Origin: Allorhodopirellula solitaria
GTDB taxonomy: Bacteria > Planctomycetota > Planctomycetia > Pirellulales > Pirellulaceae
Assembly: GCF_007859855.1 (NCBI RefSeq)
Contig: NZ_SJPK01000002.1
Span: 646,286-710,285, forward strand
Length of the DNA stretch: 64,000 bases
Direction: 5' to 3'
Shown here: in pieces, positions 18,595 through 27,193 of the stretch
Numbering within the stretch: position 1 is the stretch's first letter
Layout of the letters: each line of letters starts with the position of its first letter
Translations under genes and position numbers: made by a program
Notes under the pieces: model-generated
Seen by the model: only the letters and a program-made list of their open reading frames with translations
Database searches by the model: none
Told to the model about the DNA's origin: nothing

Positions 18595-19023
18595 TCAGTC
18601 GATATTGTCAAAATCTTCGAAATCGTCAAGGTCGTCGTCTTCCTCGTCGAGATCATCACCGGCGGTATTGAGGCCAAACTCGGCACTGATCTCATCATCG
18701 ATCTCGATCTCATAGTCGTCATCGAGTTCTTCTTCGAAATCGTCGTCGAAGTCATCGTCGAAATCGTCTTCGTCAATGTCATCGAATTCGTCGATATCGT
18801 CCTCGTCATCATCCAGGTCGTCGCCGAACCCAACGTCGTCGTCCTCGTGATCGTCGTCATCGCGATCCGATGCATTCTCATCATCGTCGTCGTCATCATC
18901 GTCGTCGACCATCAGCACGGGAGAGGGCATGAACAATGGTGCTCTCACCCCTGGCAGAGGGCTCGCCGCGGTGAGCTGATGGACATCGACGAGGGGAGAT
19001 TTTGGCTGGATCGTGACAGTCAT
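18595..19023 (-). CDS. Extremely acidic low-complexity protein
   Basis: 142 residues. The first 38 are ordinary (MTVTIQPKSPLVDVHQL), after which the sequence is almost entirely Asp and Glu with scattered Phe, Ile and Tyr, including a run of nine Asp. The protein would be intrinsically disordered with a very low pI. There is no signal peptide. Such proteins could bind cations or basic proteins, but nothing in the sequence shows which. The opposite frames over the same bases are Ser/Arg-rich or Thr/Met-rich shadows. It is the first gene of a pair with the 71-residue protein. A later ATG (MPSPVLMVDDD) is an alternative start. Confidence 0.65.
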   Translation of the reverse strand: MTVTIQPKSPLVDVHQLTAASPLPGVRAPLFMPSPVLMVDDDDDDDDDENASDRDDDDHEDDDVGFGDDLDDDEDDIDEFDDIDEDDFDDDFDDDFEEELDDDYEIEIDDEISAEFGLNTAGDDLDEEDDDLDDFEDFDNID

Positions 19024-19357
19024 GTACGGTCAATCAACGCGGAAGTCTAGAGTAGGGAAAGTGGCCAGAGCAGGCGGAGGACGGCAAAACCCATGAATCG
19101 GTTCAGGCCATCCCGGTGTCGCGACACCATCGTAGTGGACCAGATCAGGAGAATTCGGGCCAGATCCCGGAACGTGGATAGGTAGACAGAATAAATGGAT
19201 TGCGGAGAAAATGGCGGTTGCGGAGAATTTATCCGCTGTTTGGGCATTTCTTGCGACACCTCGACACCATGCCGATCATTTTGCTAACTGGTGCAATCAT
19301 CACAAGCCGCCCGCACCGGAATTTTGGCATTTTCATCAATTGAGAGCTCGCACCGCC
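19024..19357. other. Intergenic region between divergent genes
   Basis: 334 bases between the acidic protein gene and the lpoB-like gene, which are transcribed away from each other. It should contain both promoters. I see no strong inverted repeat or RNA element. Confidence 0.4.
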
Positions 19358-20278
19358 ATGGATGGTGAATTTCAGACCCGCAACTTGCCCACAGCCACGG
19401 CCGCCCGCCCGGTTGGCGAAGCCACAGTAGCCCACCAGGCGTTTTTCTTGTTCATGCTGATCGCATGTGGCGGCGGCTTGCTGCTCATCGCGGGCTGCGC
19501 CTCTCACCAATACGGCAAACTGCTCGCCAATGACGATAAAGACATGGTCGGCAGCCATGAGGCAGGCGCAGCGACCTGGAATCCCCTGGTCGACTCGTCC
19601 GTCGCCCAGCTACTGGGCCGCTGCCCACCGGTCTCGCCGCCGACATCCATGGGTGCCCCCTTCGCCGAGGTTCCCTACGCGGACGCGTCGGCGACGCCCG
19701 CAGCCACCGATGCGGGCACACCCGCGAAGATGGCCAGCCACAGTGTACCGGGCGACCTGCCGCTAACGGGACCTGGGACAGAACTCCTCCCGGATGCTCT
19801 CGACCCCAACTACCCCACCCAACTCGTCACCGGACCGGCTCGAGTTTGTTTCATCGGAATTGAGAACAAGAGCGCCGAGGAATTGGTCGATTTCAAAGAC
19901 CAACTCTATGAACGGATCGATTCCCAGATCAACGAGAGCAGCTCTTTCCGCAGCATCAGCCGCCGCCTGATCGATGCAGCCTTGATCGAAACGCGACTGC
20001 GTCCTGACTCGCTCTTCCTACCAGCCAATCGCGCCGCGTTCGCCGCAGCACTGGGCCGCCAGGGCACCCCCGTCGACTACCTGCTCTACGCCACGATCAC
20101 ATCGGGCACGACCGACCGCAACAAATCGACCCAGCGCGACTACTTACTGACCCTCGAAATGGTCAATTTGGAAACAGGCGACTACATCAAGGAATCGTCA
20201 AAAATCCGCAAGGGCTACCACAAAACGCGAGCCGGAAACTGGTGGAACTTCGGCATTTTTGACCAAGCCGATGGCTAG
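19358..20278 (+). CDS. LpoB-like outer-membrane lipoprotein (COG3417)
   Basis: 306 residues from the ATG at 19358; the frame is open to 19211 but the earlier residues are His/Trp-rich and lie before the signal. A lipoprotein signal ends in LLLIAGC (Cys47). After a Pro/Ala-rich linker the domain TGPARVCFIGIENKSAEELVDFKDQLYERIDSQI starts, with the LpoB-type fold (ABC-like beta strand, then helices, then LLYATITSG and TLEMVNLETGDYIKE). In Gammaproteobacteria LpoB activates PBP1b. The final residues contain the KGYHKTRAGNWWN tail. The next gene overlaps it by 20 bases and is COG3014-like, the same neighbour pair seen in Vibrio, which supports the call. Partner and function in planctomycetes are unknown. 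Confidence 0.7.
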   Translation: MDGEFQTRNLPTATAARPVGEATVAHQAFFLFMLIACGGGLLLIAGCASHQYGKLLANDDKDMVGSHEAGAATWNPLVDSSVAQLLGRCPPVSPPTSMGAPFAEVPYADASATPAATDAGTPAKMASHSVPGDLPLTGPGTELLPDALDPNYPTQLVTGPARVCFIGIENKSAEELVDFKDQLYERIDSQINESSSFRSISRRLIDAALIETRLRPDSLFLPANRAAFAAALGRQGTPVDYLLYATITSGTTDRNKSTQRDYLLTLEMVNLETGDYIKESSKIRKGYHKTRAGNWWNFGIFDQADG

Positions 20279-22517
20279 AGTTTCCACCGTGACCGGTCAA
20301 CGCGCCCCATCAGCTCAGACGGGCGGAGCCGTCTGGCTACATAGTCGACCGACGGCTCCGACCGTCGCGAGAAACGAGCACTCTCTCCAACCCAGCCAAA
20401 CGGCCAGCACTGCTCAAGTCGTCGCGCCAGCGTTGAACCCACCGCCAGAACCGAGCAATCACGCCAAAGCTCAGACGGGCGGAGCCGTCTGGCTACATTG
20501 TCGACCGACGGCTCCGCCCGTCGCGAGAAACCAGCACTCTCTCCAACCCAGCCAAACGGCGAGGACCGCTCACGCCGTCGTGCCAAGGTTGAACCCACCG
20601 CGAGAACCGAGCGATCACGCCAAAGCTCAGACGGGCGGAGCCGTCTGGCTACATAGTCGACCGACGGCTCCGCCCGTCGCGAGAAACGAGCACTCTCTCC
20701 AACCCAGCCAAACGGCCAGCACTGCTCAAGTCGTCGAGCCAGCGTTGAACCCACCGCGAGAACCGAGCAATCACGCCAAAGCTCAGACGGGCGGAGCCGT
20801 CTGGCTACATAGTCGACCGACGGCTCCGACCGTCGCGAGCAACCAGCACTCTCTCCAACCCAGCCAAACGGCCAGGACTGCTCAAGTCGTCGTGCCAAGG
20901 TTGAACCCACCGCGAGAACCGAGCGATCACGCCACAGCTCAGACGGGCGGAGCCGTCTGGCTACATTGTCGACCGACGGCTCCGACCGTCGCGAGCAACC
21001 AGCACTCACTCCAACACAGCCAAACGGCGAGGCCTGTCGACAGACCTCCCCTCCTACTGAGCTGTTGCCTGCTGTTGAGCATGCTGCTTTCGTCGGGCTG
21101 CGCCACCCAGCTGGCATCGATCGATTCCGCTCGCAATGCGTTCGTGACCGGAGATCTCCACACGGCGGCGGCGATGCTCGGCGAAGTCGCCGAGTCGAAC
21201 AGCCGCTTTGCGGACCCCGCTCGGCTGGACCTAGCCGTCGTTCAGCTCGCCTCGGGCGACGTTGACGGGGCCACCGAAGAGCTCCGCAGCCTGCGTGATC
21301 GGTTTGACGAAACCAGCGAAGCGGCCGCAATCGGTGGCGGGGGCGGGGGGTTGCTGACGGGCGCCAAGACCCTCTCGGGTGAGGCGCTGTCAATGGTCAC
21401 CGACGACACCGCTCGCGTCTTCAAGCCTGCGGGCTATGAAGAGGTAATGATCCGTACGATGCTGTCGATCTGCTCGCTCGCTGGGGACGGCATGGACGCC
21501 GAGAGCTACATCAATCAAGCCTCGATGCATCAGGAGAAGTGGCGGAAGGTAGCCGACGCGCGTCAACGCGACTTCTTTCCCGATGCACTCGAGAGCACGC
21601 CTCACCAAGAACTCGCCCTGGCGCCGTATCTGAGGGGCGTCCTGCGAGAAGCCACGCATCATGATTTTGACGATGCGCAGCGCAACTACCGGCTCGTCAG
21701 TGCCATCAAACCCGATTTCCGGCCAGCCCAGGATGACTTGCAGAGGGCCACGGTGGGCAACCATAGCCAGCCCGACCATGGAGCCTTGTACGTGTTTGCG
21801 TTGGTCGGCCGCGGGCCGGTCTTGGCCCCCAAAGACGCACCGGTGACCTCCGCCGCGATCTCCATTGCATCGGTGCTGATGTTTCATGGTGAGGACAAGA
21901 ACGACGATATCACGCGTCTTCCCAGGATCACCAGCGTCAAAGTGCCCACTGTCGTCGTGCCACCTTCCCCCATCGCCGCGGTCGCCGTCACCCGTTCGCA
22001 AGCTGCTGGGCCGCCAACTGTCGGGCCAGCTGTCGGGCCACAAGATGCTGGGCCAGATGGCTCGGGGCCACTCCCATCCGGCCCATTTCAGATGCTCGGG
22101 GCGACTCAGTCCCTGACGGACGTTGCTCAGATGGTGCAGACCCAGGCGGCAGCGGAACAGCCTTGGACGATCGCCCGCAGTTTCGCCCGCCAGGCCAGCA
22201 AGGAGCTTGCCGTGAGCAAGGCGCGCCAGAGCCTCGGCCTGACCGGCGGCGTCGGCAGCGCGTTCCAGTTCGCTGCATCAACCGCCTGGACGGCGACTGA
22301 GAAAGCCGACACTCGCTGTTGGGGGTTGCTACCACGCGAGATCCAAGTTCTCCGGGCCGAACTCCCCGTGGGCGACCATCCCATTGAACTCGCCCCGATC
22401 GGCGCCGACGGATTCTCGATCGGCCCCCAGCGATCGACGACGGTACGGATCGCTAACGGCCGCAATACCTACCTCGTTGTCGTCGCGCCCTCAGCCAACT
22501 TGCACGTCGTCGAGTAA
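20259..22517 (+). CDS. COG3014-like lipoprotein with repeats ahead of its signal peptide
   Basis: 752 codons. Residues about 19-260 are encoded by a REP-like array with a 52-residue period (AQTGGAVWL...RPTAP...). Only then comes a lipoprotein signal, LLLSCCLLLSMLLSSGC (Cys281), and a domain with TPR-like helices (DLHTAAAMLGEVAESN, DGATEELRSL), HGALYVFALVGRGPVLAPKDAP, SLTDVAQMVQTQ and TIARSFARQASKELAV, the COG3014 pattern. COG3014 genes sit beside lpoB in Vibrio. No ATG or GTG lies between the array and the signal, so either the signal is internal and export is lost, or a CTG or TTG is used. The gene is intact in frame throughout. Confidence 0.65.
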   Translation: MTKPMARVSTVTGQRAPSAQTGGAVWLHSRPTAPTVARNEHSLQPSQTASTAQVVAPALNPPPEPSNHAKAQTGGAVWLHCRPTAPPVARNQHSLQPSQTARTAHAVVPRLNPPREPSDHAKAQTGGAVWLHSRPTAPPVARNEHSLQPSQTASTAQVVEPALNPPREPSNHAKAQTGGAVWLHSRPTAPTVASNQHSLQPSQTARTAQVVVPRLNPPREPSDHATAQTGGAVWLHCRPTAPTVASNQHSLQHSQTARPVDRPPLLLSCCLLLSMLLSSGCATQLASIDSARNAFVTGDLHTAAAMLGEVAESNSRFADPARLDLAVVQLASGDVDGATEELRSLRDRFDETSEAAAIGGGGGGLLTGAKTLSGEALSMVTDDTARVFKPAGYEEVMIRTMLSICSLAGDGMDAESYINQASMHQEKWRKVADARQRDFFPDALESTPHQELALAPYLRGVLREATHHDFDDAQRNYRLVSAIKPDFRPAQDDLQRATVGNHSQPDHGALYVFALVGRGPVLAPKDAPVTSAAISIASVLMFHGEDKNDDITRLPRITSVKVPTVVVPPSPIAAVAVTRSQAAGPPTVGPAVGPQDAGPDGSGPLPSGPFQMLGATQSLTDVAQMVQTQAAAEQPWTIARSFARQASKELAVSKARQSLGLTGGVGSAFQFAASTAWTATEKADTRCWGLLPREIQVLRAELPVGDHPIELAPIGADGFSIGPQRSTTVRIANGRNTYLVVVAPSANLHVVE
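20313..21034 (+). repeat. REP-like array, 156-bp period, in frame
   Basis: The core GCTCAGACGGGCGGAGCCGT begins at 20313, 20469, 20625, 20781 and 20937, exactly 156 bases apart each time (52 codons). The fifth unit is partial. The core matches the intergenic array at 17853-18366; the remaining part of each unit (CAACCCAGCCAAACGG and a GAACC-rich piece) is specific to this locus. Copies differ at scattered positions, so the expansion is not fresh. Confidence 0.95.
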
Positions 22518-22868
22518 GCCGCAGCGGCGCTGAAGCGAAAGAGTCGAAAATGCGAGGTATTGCGAATCTCCCGACCGGACAACCGGCAAAACTCGCCGTG
22601 TGGGCGCTATCGATCGCGACCCACCGCCCCGGGTAGAAAATTTTGCGGAGTGCCCCAGCCAGGCTGAACTGGTGGCGCCCGACCGCCGATACCCTCGCTA
22701 TCGGTCGCCCGACCCAGCCCCTGCGGCAACGAGAATCAGACGATAACCGCGTCAACGATTCTTGTGCAATCGAGCGGCCGAGACCCCCACGACGCTAGGA
22801 TGGCCGTGGGTACATCTCTCAAGGTAGCGGCCTCCCCAAGCTGCTGGGCTCTTTTTCGAAAGTTGTCG
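22518..22868. other. Intergenic region
   Basis: 351 bases with no convincing gene or structure beyond short GC-rich inverted repeats. It separates the lipoprotein pair from a small hypothetical gene. Confidence 0.35.
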
Positions 22869-23147
22869 ATGATCGGTTTTTCTCTCCAATCACTGGATTT
22901 GTCGCGGATGCGGCAGCAAGTTGAAACGAAACTTTGTGAATTGGGAGCACTCGAACCGCGGGAATTCCCGCTCACCCAACGGGAAGTCGTTCGCCGTGGT
23001 GAGACCTGTGCCATCTACTTCTGCCTGCACGGCCCCCGCAGCGTCAAATTGACCGCCATCGCCGACCTCAAAACCCGCTCGATGGTGTACTACGGCAGCG
23101 ACGGAGTCCGCCGGGAAACCATCCGCTGGGACGCCCTGGAAGACTGA
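22869..23147 (+). CDS. Small hypothetical protein
   Basis: 92 residues from the ATG at 22869; the frame is open to 22764 but the extra residues have no sign of coding. It has a helix (SLDLSRMRQQVETKLCELGAL), a basic turn REFPLTQREVVRRGE, and two to three beta strands (CAIYFCLHGPRSVKLTAIADLKTRSMVYYG), a compact alpha/beta domain with no signal peptide. I do not recognise the family. It has no operon partner; rpsU follows 219 bases later on the same strand. Confidence 0.6.
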   Translation: MIGFSLQSLDLSRMRQQVETKLCELGALEPREFPLTQREVVRRGETCAIYFCLHGPRSVKLTAIADLKTRSMVYYGSDGVRRETIRWDALED

Positions 23148-23366
23148 ATTCTCCCACTTCACAAGGAATTTCCCGAAATCATCGAGATCCTCGGTTGTCG
23201 ATGATCCCCCGGTAACGCTATGATCCTCGCTTCTCACGAGAGAGATTGTGGCCCGAGGTGCGTCAGCGACGCGGCCCCGCTACCCACAATTCACTTTCAG
23301 ACAGTCCTCAAACGGAGGCGAATTTCACATGCATAAAATTCCAGACGAAGGGTTTACGAAGCGGAC

Positions 23367-23561
23367 ATGGTAAAGTTATTGGTGCGAGATCGGGAAACGA
23401 TTCAAGAGGCAGTACGACGGTTCAGAAAGCTGGTAGAACGCAGCGGTATCAAGAAAGAGATGCGCCGCCGCGAATTCTATGAAAAGCCCAGCGAAACCAA
23501 CCGCCGCGCCCGCTTGCGTGCCGAACGCCGCAACAAACGCACCCAACTGTTGGCCCGCTAA
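23367..23561 (+). CDS. rpsU: 30S ribosomal protein S21
   Basis: 64 residues, highly basic. [42 protein letters not shown] is the S21 core, with the conserved FRKxxERSG and RREFYEKPS stretches, followed by a basic tail ending [12 protein letters not shown]21 binds the small subunit near the anti-Shine-Dalgarno region of 16S rRNA. Planctomycete S21 is this length. The gene is followed by a short AAAGCTAAAAGCTAATAGCT-type run and then tRNA-Val. A longer overlapping frame (23246-23482) is rejected because it lacks any S21 similarity. Confidence 0.95.
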   Translation: MVKLLVRDRETIQEAVRRFRKLVERSGIKKEMRRREFYEKPSETNRRARLRAERRNKRTQLLAR

Positions 23562-23649
23562 AGAAACTACTAGCGATTAGCCATGGGTTAGTCAGCCAGT
23601 AAACAAGAAAAAAGCTAAAAGCTAATAGCTATCCGCTAAAAGCTTCTGA

Positions 23650-24059
<410 letters not shown>

Positions 24060-24230
24060 CGCAAGTCGTTGTACGCCGGAGGCGTTGAAGAAAATAGCCG
24101 GTGGTCGAGCGCAGCGAACACCACCGGAAACGTCGAGAAACACGCGTGCCAACCCCGAATGGCGTTGAAGATCATCCACGACGAGGTCTGCGCCCCACTT
24201 CGGGGTCGACGCTCCATCTTCCACGAACAA
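24060..24230. repeat. Dispersed repeat, longest copy in the window
   Basis: Contains GGAGGCGTTGAAGAAAATAG, a GCCGGTGGT/CACCACCGG hairpin and CGGGGTCGACGCTCCA. Pieces match 8757-8805 (the hairpin) and, in inverse orientation, 3340-3450. The three copies cover different parts of the element. It has no ORF with family similarity. Confidence 0.65.
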
Positions 24231-24284
24231 CCACTAAGGTTCTTCTCGGAATTGAGTGGCAGGCATCTAGGATGTTGGATTTTT

Positions 24285-24370
24285 GAGGATCGCGGTAGGG
24301 ACGGCTGTTGCCAGCCGCCCCCCGCACAGATCCGTACGTGAGCCTTGACTCATACGGCTCCTCCGTCGGG
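24285..24370. mobile_element. Possible group II intron-associated fragment
   Basis: The sequence carries CCGCCCCCCGCACAGATCCG, TACGTGAG and a CATACGGCTCCTCCG end. From memory this resembles a conserved structural piece found with group II intron reverse transcriptase genes. It ends where the truncated transposase frame stops, so one element probably inserted next to, or recombined with, the other. No maturase frame is present. Confidence 0.4.
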
Positions 24371-24574
24371 TCAAACGATCGCGACACATCGTGTCGCTAC
24401 CTGTCGTGATTTCCACTTGGATCTGCGTTTGGCGCAGTCGACCGAAACGACACCAAAGTGAGAGGGACCGACCGCCTCGACTCGCTGCTGAATCACCCCA
24501 GCTGGCTTGCCGATGTAACGGGCCTGATTGGATTTTGACGATTTTGACGAACGTTTCTTGGTGGCGATTGCCAT
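24371..24574 (-). pseudogene. Truncated IS110-like transposase
   Basis: 67 codons from an ATG at 24574 with an AAGGA ribosome site. A Lys/Ser-rich leader is followed by a helix (YIGKPAGVIQQRVEAVG) and then HFGVVSVDCAKRRSKW, which has the position and look of the first catalytic Asp strand of IS110 DEDD transposases (V-x-x-D-x-x-K). The frame then runs into unrelated sequence (KSRQVATRCVAIV) and stops, where a full-length enzyme would be several hundred residues. The break lies at about 24415, close to the intron-like fragment. No terminal repeats are expected for this IS family. Confidence 0.6.
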
Positions 24575-25049
24575 ATCGGAGTTCCTTGATTGAAGGGAAA
24601 GTGAATTCCTTCAATGAAAGCACTCAGAATGCGCCCCTGGTAGTTTTTTAGGCTAACTTGGGGACATACCAGGCATGGCTCTCGTATCCAATGATCGTTC
24701 AAAAATGCGTCCCTGATGAACAAACGCTCGCCAGGGACCGACAACACCATTGGCGTACCGCTTTTGCAGGGAAACGCTGGCGACCGAGAGATCCCTTGCC
24801 AAGCCAGCACCTCTGCAGAGCTCGGCTCCGTTTCTCCCGGCAGTGCCAGTCTAACATTGATAATCACATCCCACAAAGAAATCCTTGGATACGGGAGCCA
24901 TGCCTTGAAAACCTCGGGCGCACGCTTCCGTCGGATGATCCTAAATGCCTCGCCCACGACGATACGGATTGGGGGACACCGAGCGGTTTCCCGCTCCGTT
25001 TGATAGACTGTAGTAGCCCGCTACCACTCTGTTCGCAAAAGAGTCCGTC
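24575..25049. other. Gene-free stretch holding the MITE-like element
   Basis: 475 bases between the transposase fragment and the next gene. The MITE-like element fills most of it; the last 110 bases should carry the promoter of the gene at 25050. Confidence 0.5.
24671..24938 (+). repeat. MITE-like element, intact copy
   Basis: Bases 24671-24691 and 24885-24905 are inverted repeats of 21 bp with one mismatch, beginning AGGCATGGCT and ending ATCCAA. The 235-bp body encloses a GTCCCTG/CAGGGAC hairpin. Similarity to the second copy at 44780-45046 (inverted) continues for about 30 bases beyond the right terminal repeat. On the minus strand both copies keep an open frame starting RKRAPEVFKAW, which I consider an incidental frame. 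Confidence 0.75.
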
Positions 25050-25997
25050 ATGCCCACTTCCACCGAACCTGCTACGCGGGAAACACCTGGACCGCAGGAA
25101 ACGTCTACTCCCCAAGAGACTTCGCAGCGAATTTCGCCCCATGACGTGGTGGATATGCGACCGAGCCGGTTTGACTTGACCTCAGGTTTTTTCCTGACGC
25201 TGATCCTGTTTTTGGGCGTGATCGTCTCTCTGTTGTTTTTGCTCTGGACGCTCCATCGCTGGTCTTCGCAGTCCGAAATCCGGCATTCACCGCCCGTTCG
25301 GACAACGTTTGTCGACGCGGGGAAGTCTGGTAGTGCCAACGACTTCGATGTTCCCAGTGAATACGAAGTGCAGGAGCTCACGGCACCCTCGGTGCACGAA
25401 TCATTGATCGCAGCAACCCATGCAGCTGGCCCGACAGCGGCGTCGCTGGAAGAGATCGCCAATCGACGCGAGAACCTCGGCACGAGTGGGCATAGTGGTC
25501 CAGTTGGTGCCGAAAGTCACGCCGATGCGTCAACTGGGCCCGGTATCATTCCCCGCTTCGAACGCTGGCAGTTGAACTTCGCGGCGCCCGATCGAGCAGC
25601 CTACGCGGCCCAGCTCGACTATTTCGAGATGGAGCTAGGAGTCCTTGGCGGTGGGATCCAAGGCATCGACATGGCGTCGAATCTTTCGACCGATCCGCGT
25701 GCTCAGCGCCGAGACGATACGCAGAACGAAACGCGTCTGTATTTCATGTGGACAAAGCCCAATCGTCTGAGCGGTTTCGAGCACGCGATGTTGGAACAAG
25801 CGGGGATCGAGTTCCAGGGCCGCATTGTGGTGCGGTTTATTCCCTCAAGCTTGGAAAACGAACTGGCTGTGGTCGAGCTAAAGTATGCGATCCAGGCGGG
25901 CCACGAATCGGTGGCCGATATCGCCAAGACCGTTTTTCAGAGCGTGTCAGTTGCGGATGGATTTGAGTTCCAAGTCGTCGATCAACGCTATCGCTGA
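25050..25997 (+). CDS. Single-pass membrane protein of unknown function
   Basis: 315 residues. A Pro/Thr/Glu-rich N-terminus is followed by one membrane helix (GFFLTLILFLGVIVSLLFLLWTL, about 46-68), a Ser-rich linker, and a soluble C-terminal domain (from about 170) with FERWQLNFAAPDRAAYAAQLDYFEMELGVLGGG and RLYFMWTKPNRLSGFEHAMLEQAGIEFQGRIVVRFIP. The layout (short N-terminal side, single helix, large outer domain) resembles ExbD/TolR-like anchors, but the sequence is different. I do not recognise the family. An MscS-type channel gene follows 137 bases downstream on the same strand. Confidence 0.7.
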   Translation: MPTSTEPATRETPGPQETSTPQETSQRISPHDVVDMRPSRFDLTSGFFLTLILFLGVIVSLLFLLWTLHRWSSQSEIRHSPPVRTTFVDAGKSGSANDFDVPSEYEVQELTAPSVHESLIAATHAAGPTAASLEEIANRRENLGTSGHSGPVGAESHADASTGPGIIPRFERWQLNFAAPDRAAYAAQLDYFEMELGVLGGGIQGIDMASNLSTDPRAQRRDDTQNETRLYFMWTKPNRLSGFEHAMLEQAGIEFQGRIVVRFIPSSLENELAVVELKYAIQAGHESVADIAKTVFQSVSVADGFEFQVVDQRYR

Positions 25998-26134
25998 TCG
26001 GCGGCCCCGAGTCTTGCAACCCACACGGCTCGCCTTGATCTCAGGACGGGCGAACTGGTAAACGGAGGAAGTTTCACGGCGCACCCGCATCGCGCCGCAG
26101 TCTCCACCTCCGTCCCGTCTGCATTGACCCTGGT

Positions 26135-27193
26135 ATGAATCCAACGCATCCTGTCTCGACAAACGCTCCCGCCCCGAGGACGCAGCCGCTCTCAGGGCCA
26201 TCGGCCAGCGATCTGGGGACGCCAACCGGTGAGCCGCAGCCCCCGGGGATGGCCGATGCTACGTCGGATTTGATCTCCCACATGACCAAGGGGGATTTCT
26301 CGGGGATTGCGGATTACGCCACGACGTACCTGGCGCCTGCCGTGTTTTCGGCGGGACTTGGGCTGTTTGTGATCTTCATCGGCTACATGATCGCCAAGTA
26401 CCTGATGCGAGTGATCAGCCAACCGGTGTGCCGCCGGGTCGACGAAACGCTCGGCAAATTCATTGGCAAGATGGTGTTCTATCTGATCATGCTCGGCGTG
26501 GTGGGGGCTGTCTTGAGCAAGCTCGGCGCGCCCCTGGGCGGGCTGGCGGCAATGTTGGCGGCTGCTGGATTTGCGATCGGCTTAGCGTTCCAGGGCACTT
26601 TGAGCAATTTCGCCGCGGGCGTGCTGATGCTCGTGTTCCGCCCGTTCAAAGTGGGTGACTTTGTGACGGCGGCCTCCGTTTCGGGGAAGGTCAACGAGAT
26701 CGACCTGTTCACAACCACACTCGACACGCCAGACAATCGCCGCATCATCGTCCCCAATAGCTCGATTGCGGGCGGCACGATCGAGAACATGACGCACCAC
26801 AAGCATCGGCGTGTCGAGGTGCTCGTAGGCGTTGACTACGGGGCGGACCTGCACGTCACGCGTTCGGCGCTGCAGCAGGCGATCGATCAACTCGCCGAGC
26901 ATACGGTCCAAGGCGATGACCGTGGCGGCGCCGTCGTGCTGGCCGGTCTCGGTGACAGTGCGGTGCAGTGGAAAGTTCGCTTGTGGGTGTTGGCGAAAGA
27001 TTATTGGCCACTCAACGAAGCCTTGATCGCAGCGGTGAAGACACAGCTCGACGCGGCGGGCGTGTCGATCCCGTTTCCCCAGATGGACGTCCATGTCAAA
27101 TCGTCCAGCGACTCGATTCTCGCGGGACCGGGAACGACGGCCGCCAATCGCGTGCGTCCCGCCCGACGCGCCGCCGATCGATTGGCGGGTTAA
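26135..27193 (+). CDS. Small-conductance mechanosensitive channel (MscS family)
   Basis: 352 residues with three membrane helices (APAVFSAGLGLFVIFIGYMIAKY; FYLIMLGVVGAVLSKLG; the pore-lining GLAAMLAAAGFAIGLAFQGTLSNFAAGVLMLVFRPF). The third is the Gly/Ala-rich MscS pore helix, followed by the beta domain VGDFVTAASVSGKVNEIDLFTTTL and the NRRIIVPNS motif. MscS channels release solutes on hypo-osmotic shock. A disordered Pro-rich N-terminus of about 50 residues precedes the first helix. The last four bases overlap the end of the convergent LssY-like gene. Confidence 0.92.
   Translation: MNPTHPVSTNAPAPRTQPLSGPSASDLGTPTGEPQPPGMADATSDLISHMTKGDFSGIADYATTYLAPAVFSAGLGLFVIFIGYMIAKYLMRVISQPVCRRVDETLGKFIGKMVFYLIMLGVVGAVLSKLGAPLGGLAAMLAAAGFAIGLAFQGTLSNFAAGVLMLVFRPFKVGDFVTAASVSGKVNEIDLFTTTLDTPDNRRIIVPNSSIAGGTIENMTHHKHRRVEVLVGVDYGADLHVTRSALQQAIDQLAEHTVQGDDRGGAVVLAGLGDSAVQWKVRLWVLAKDYWPLNEALIAAVKTQLDAAGVSIPFPQMDVHVKSSSDSILAGPGTTAANRVRPARRAADRLAG

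Noticed and set aside
23246-23482. Frame overlapping rpsU
   Set aside because: rpsU is unmistakable in the other frame; this one has no coding signal.
24658-25179. 173-residue ORF over the MITE-like element
   Set aside because: The frame recurs in the second copy only because the DNA is a repeat; it has no family similarity and overlaps the start of a real gene.
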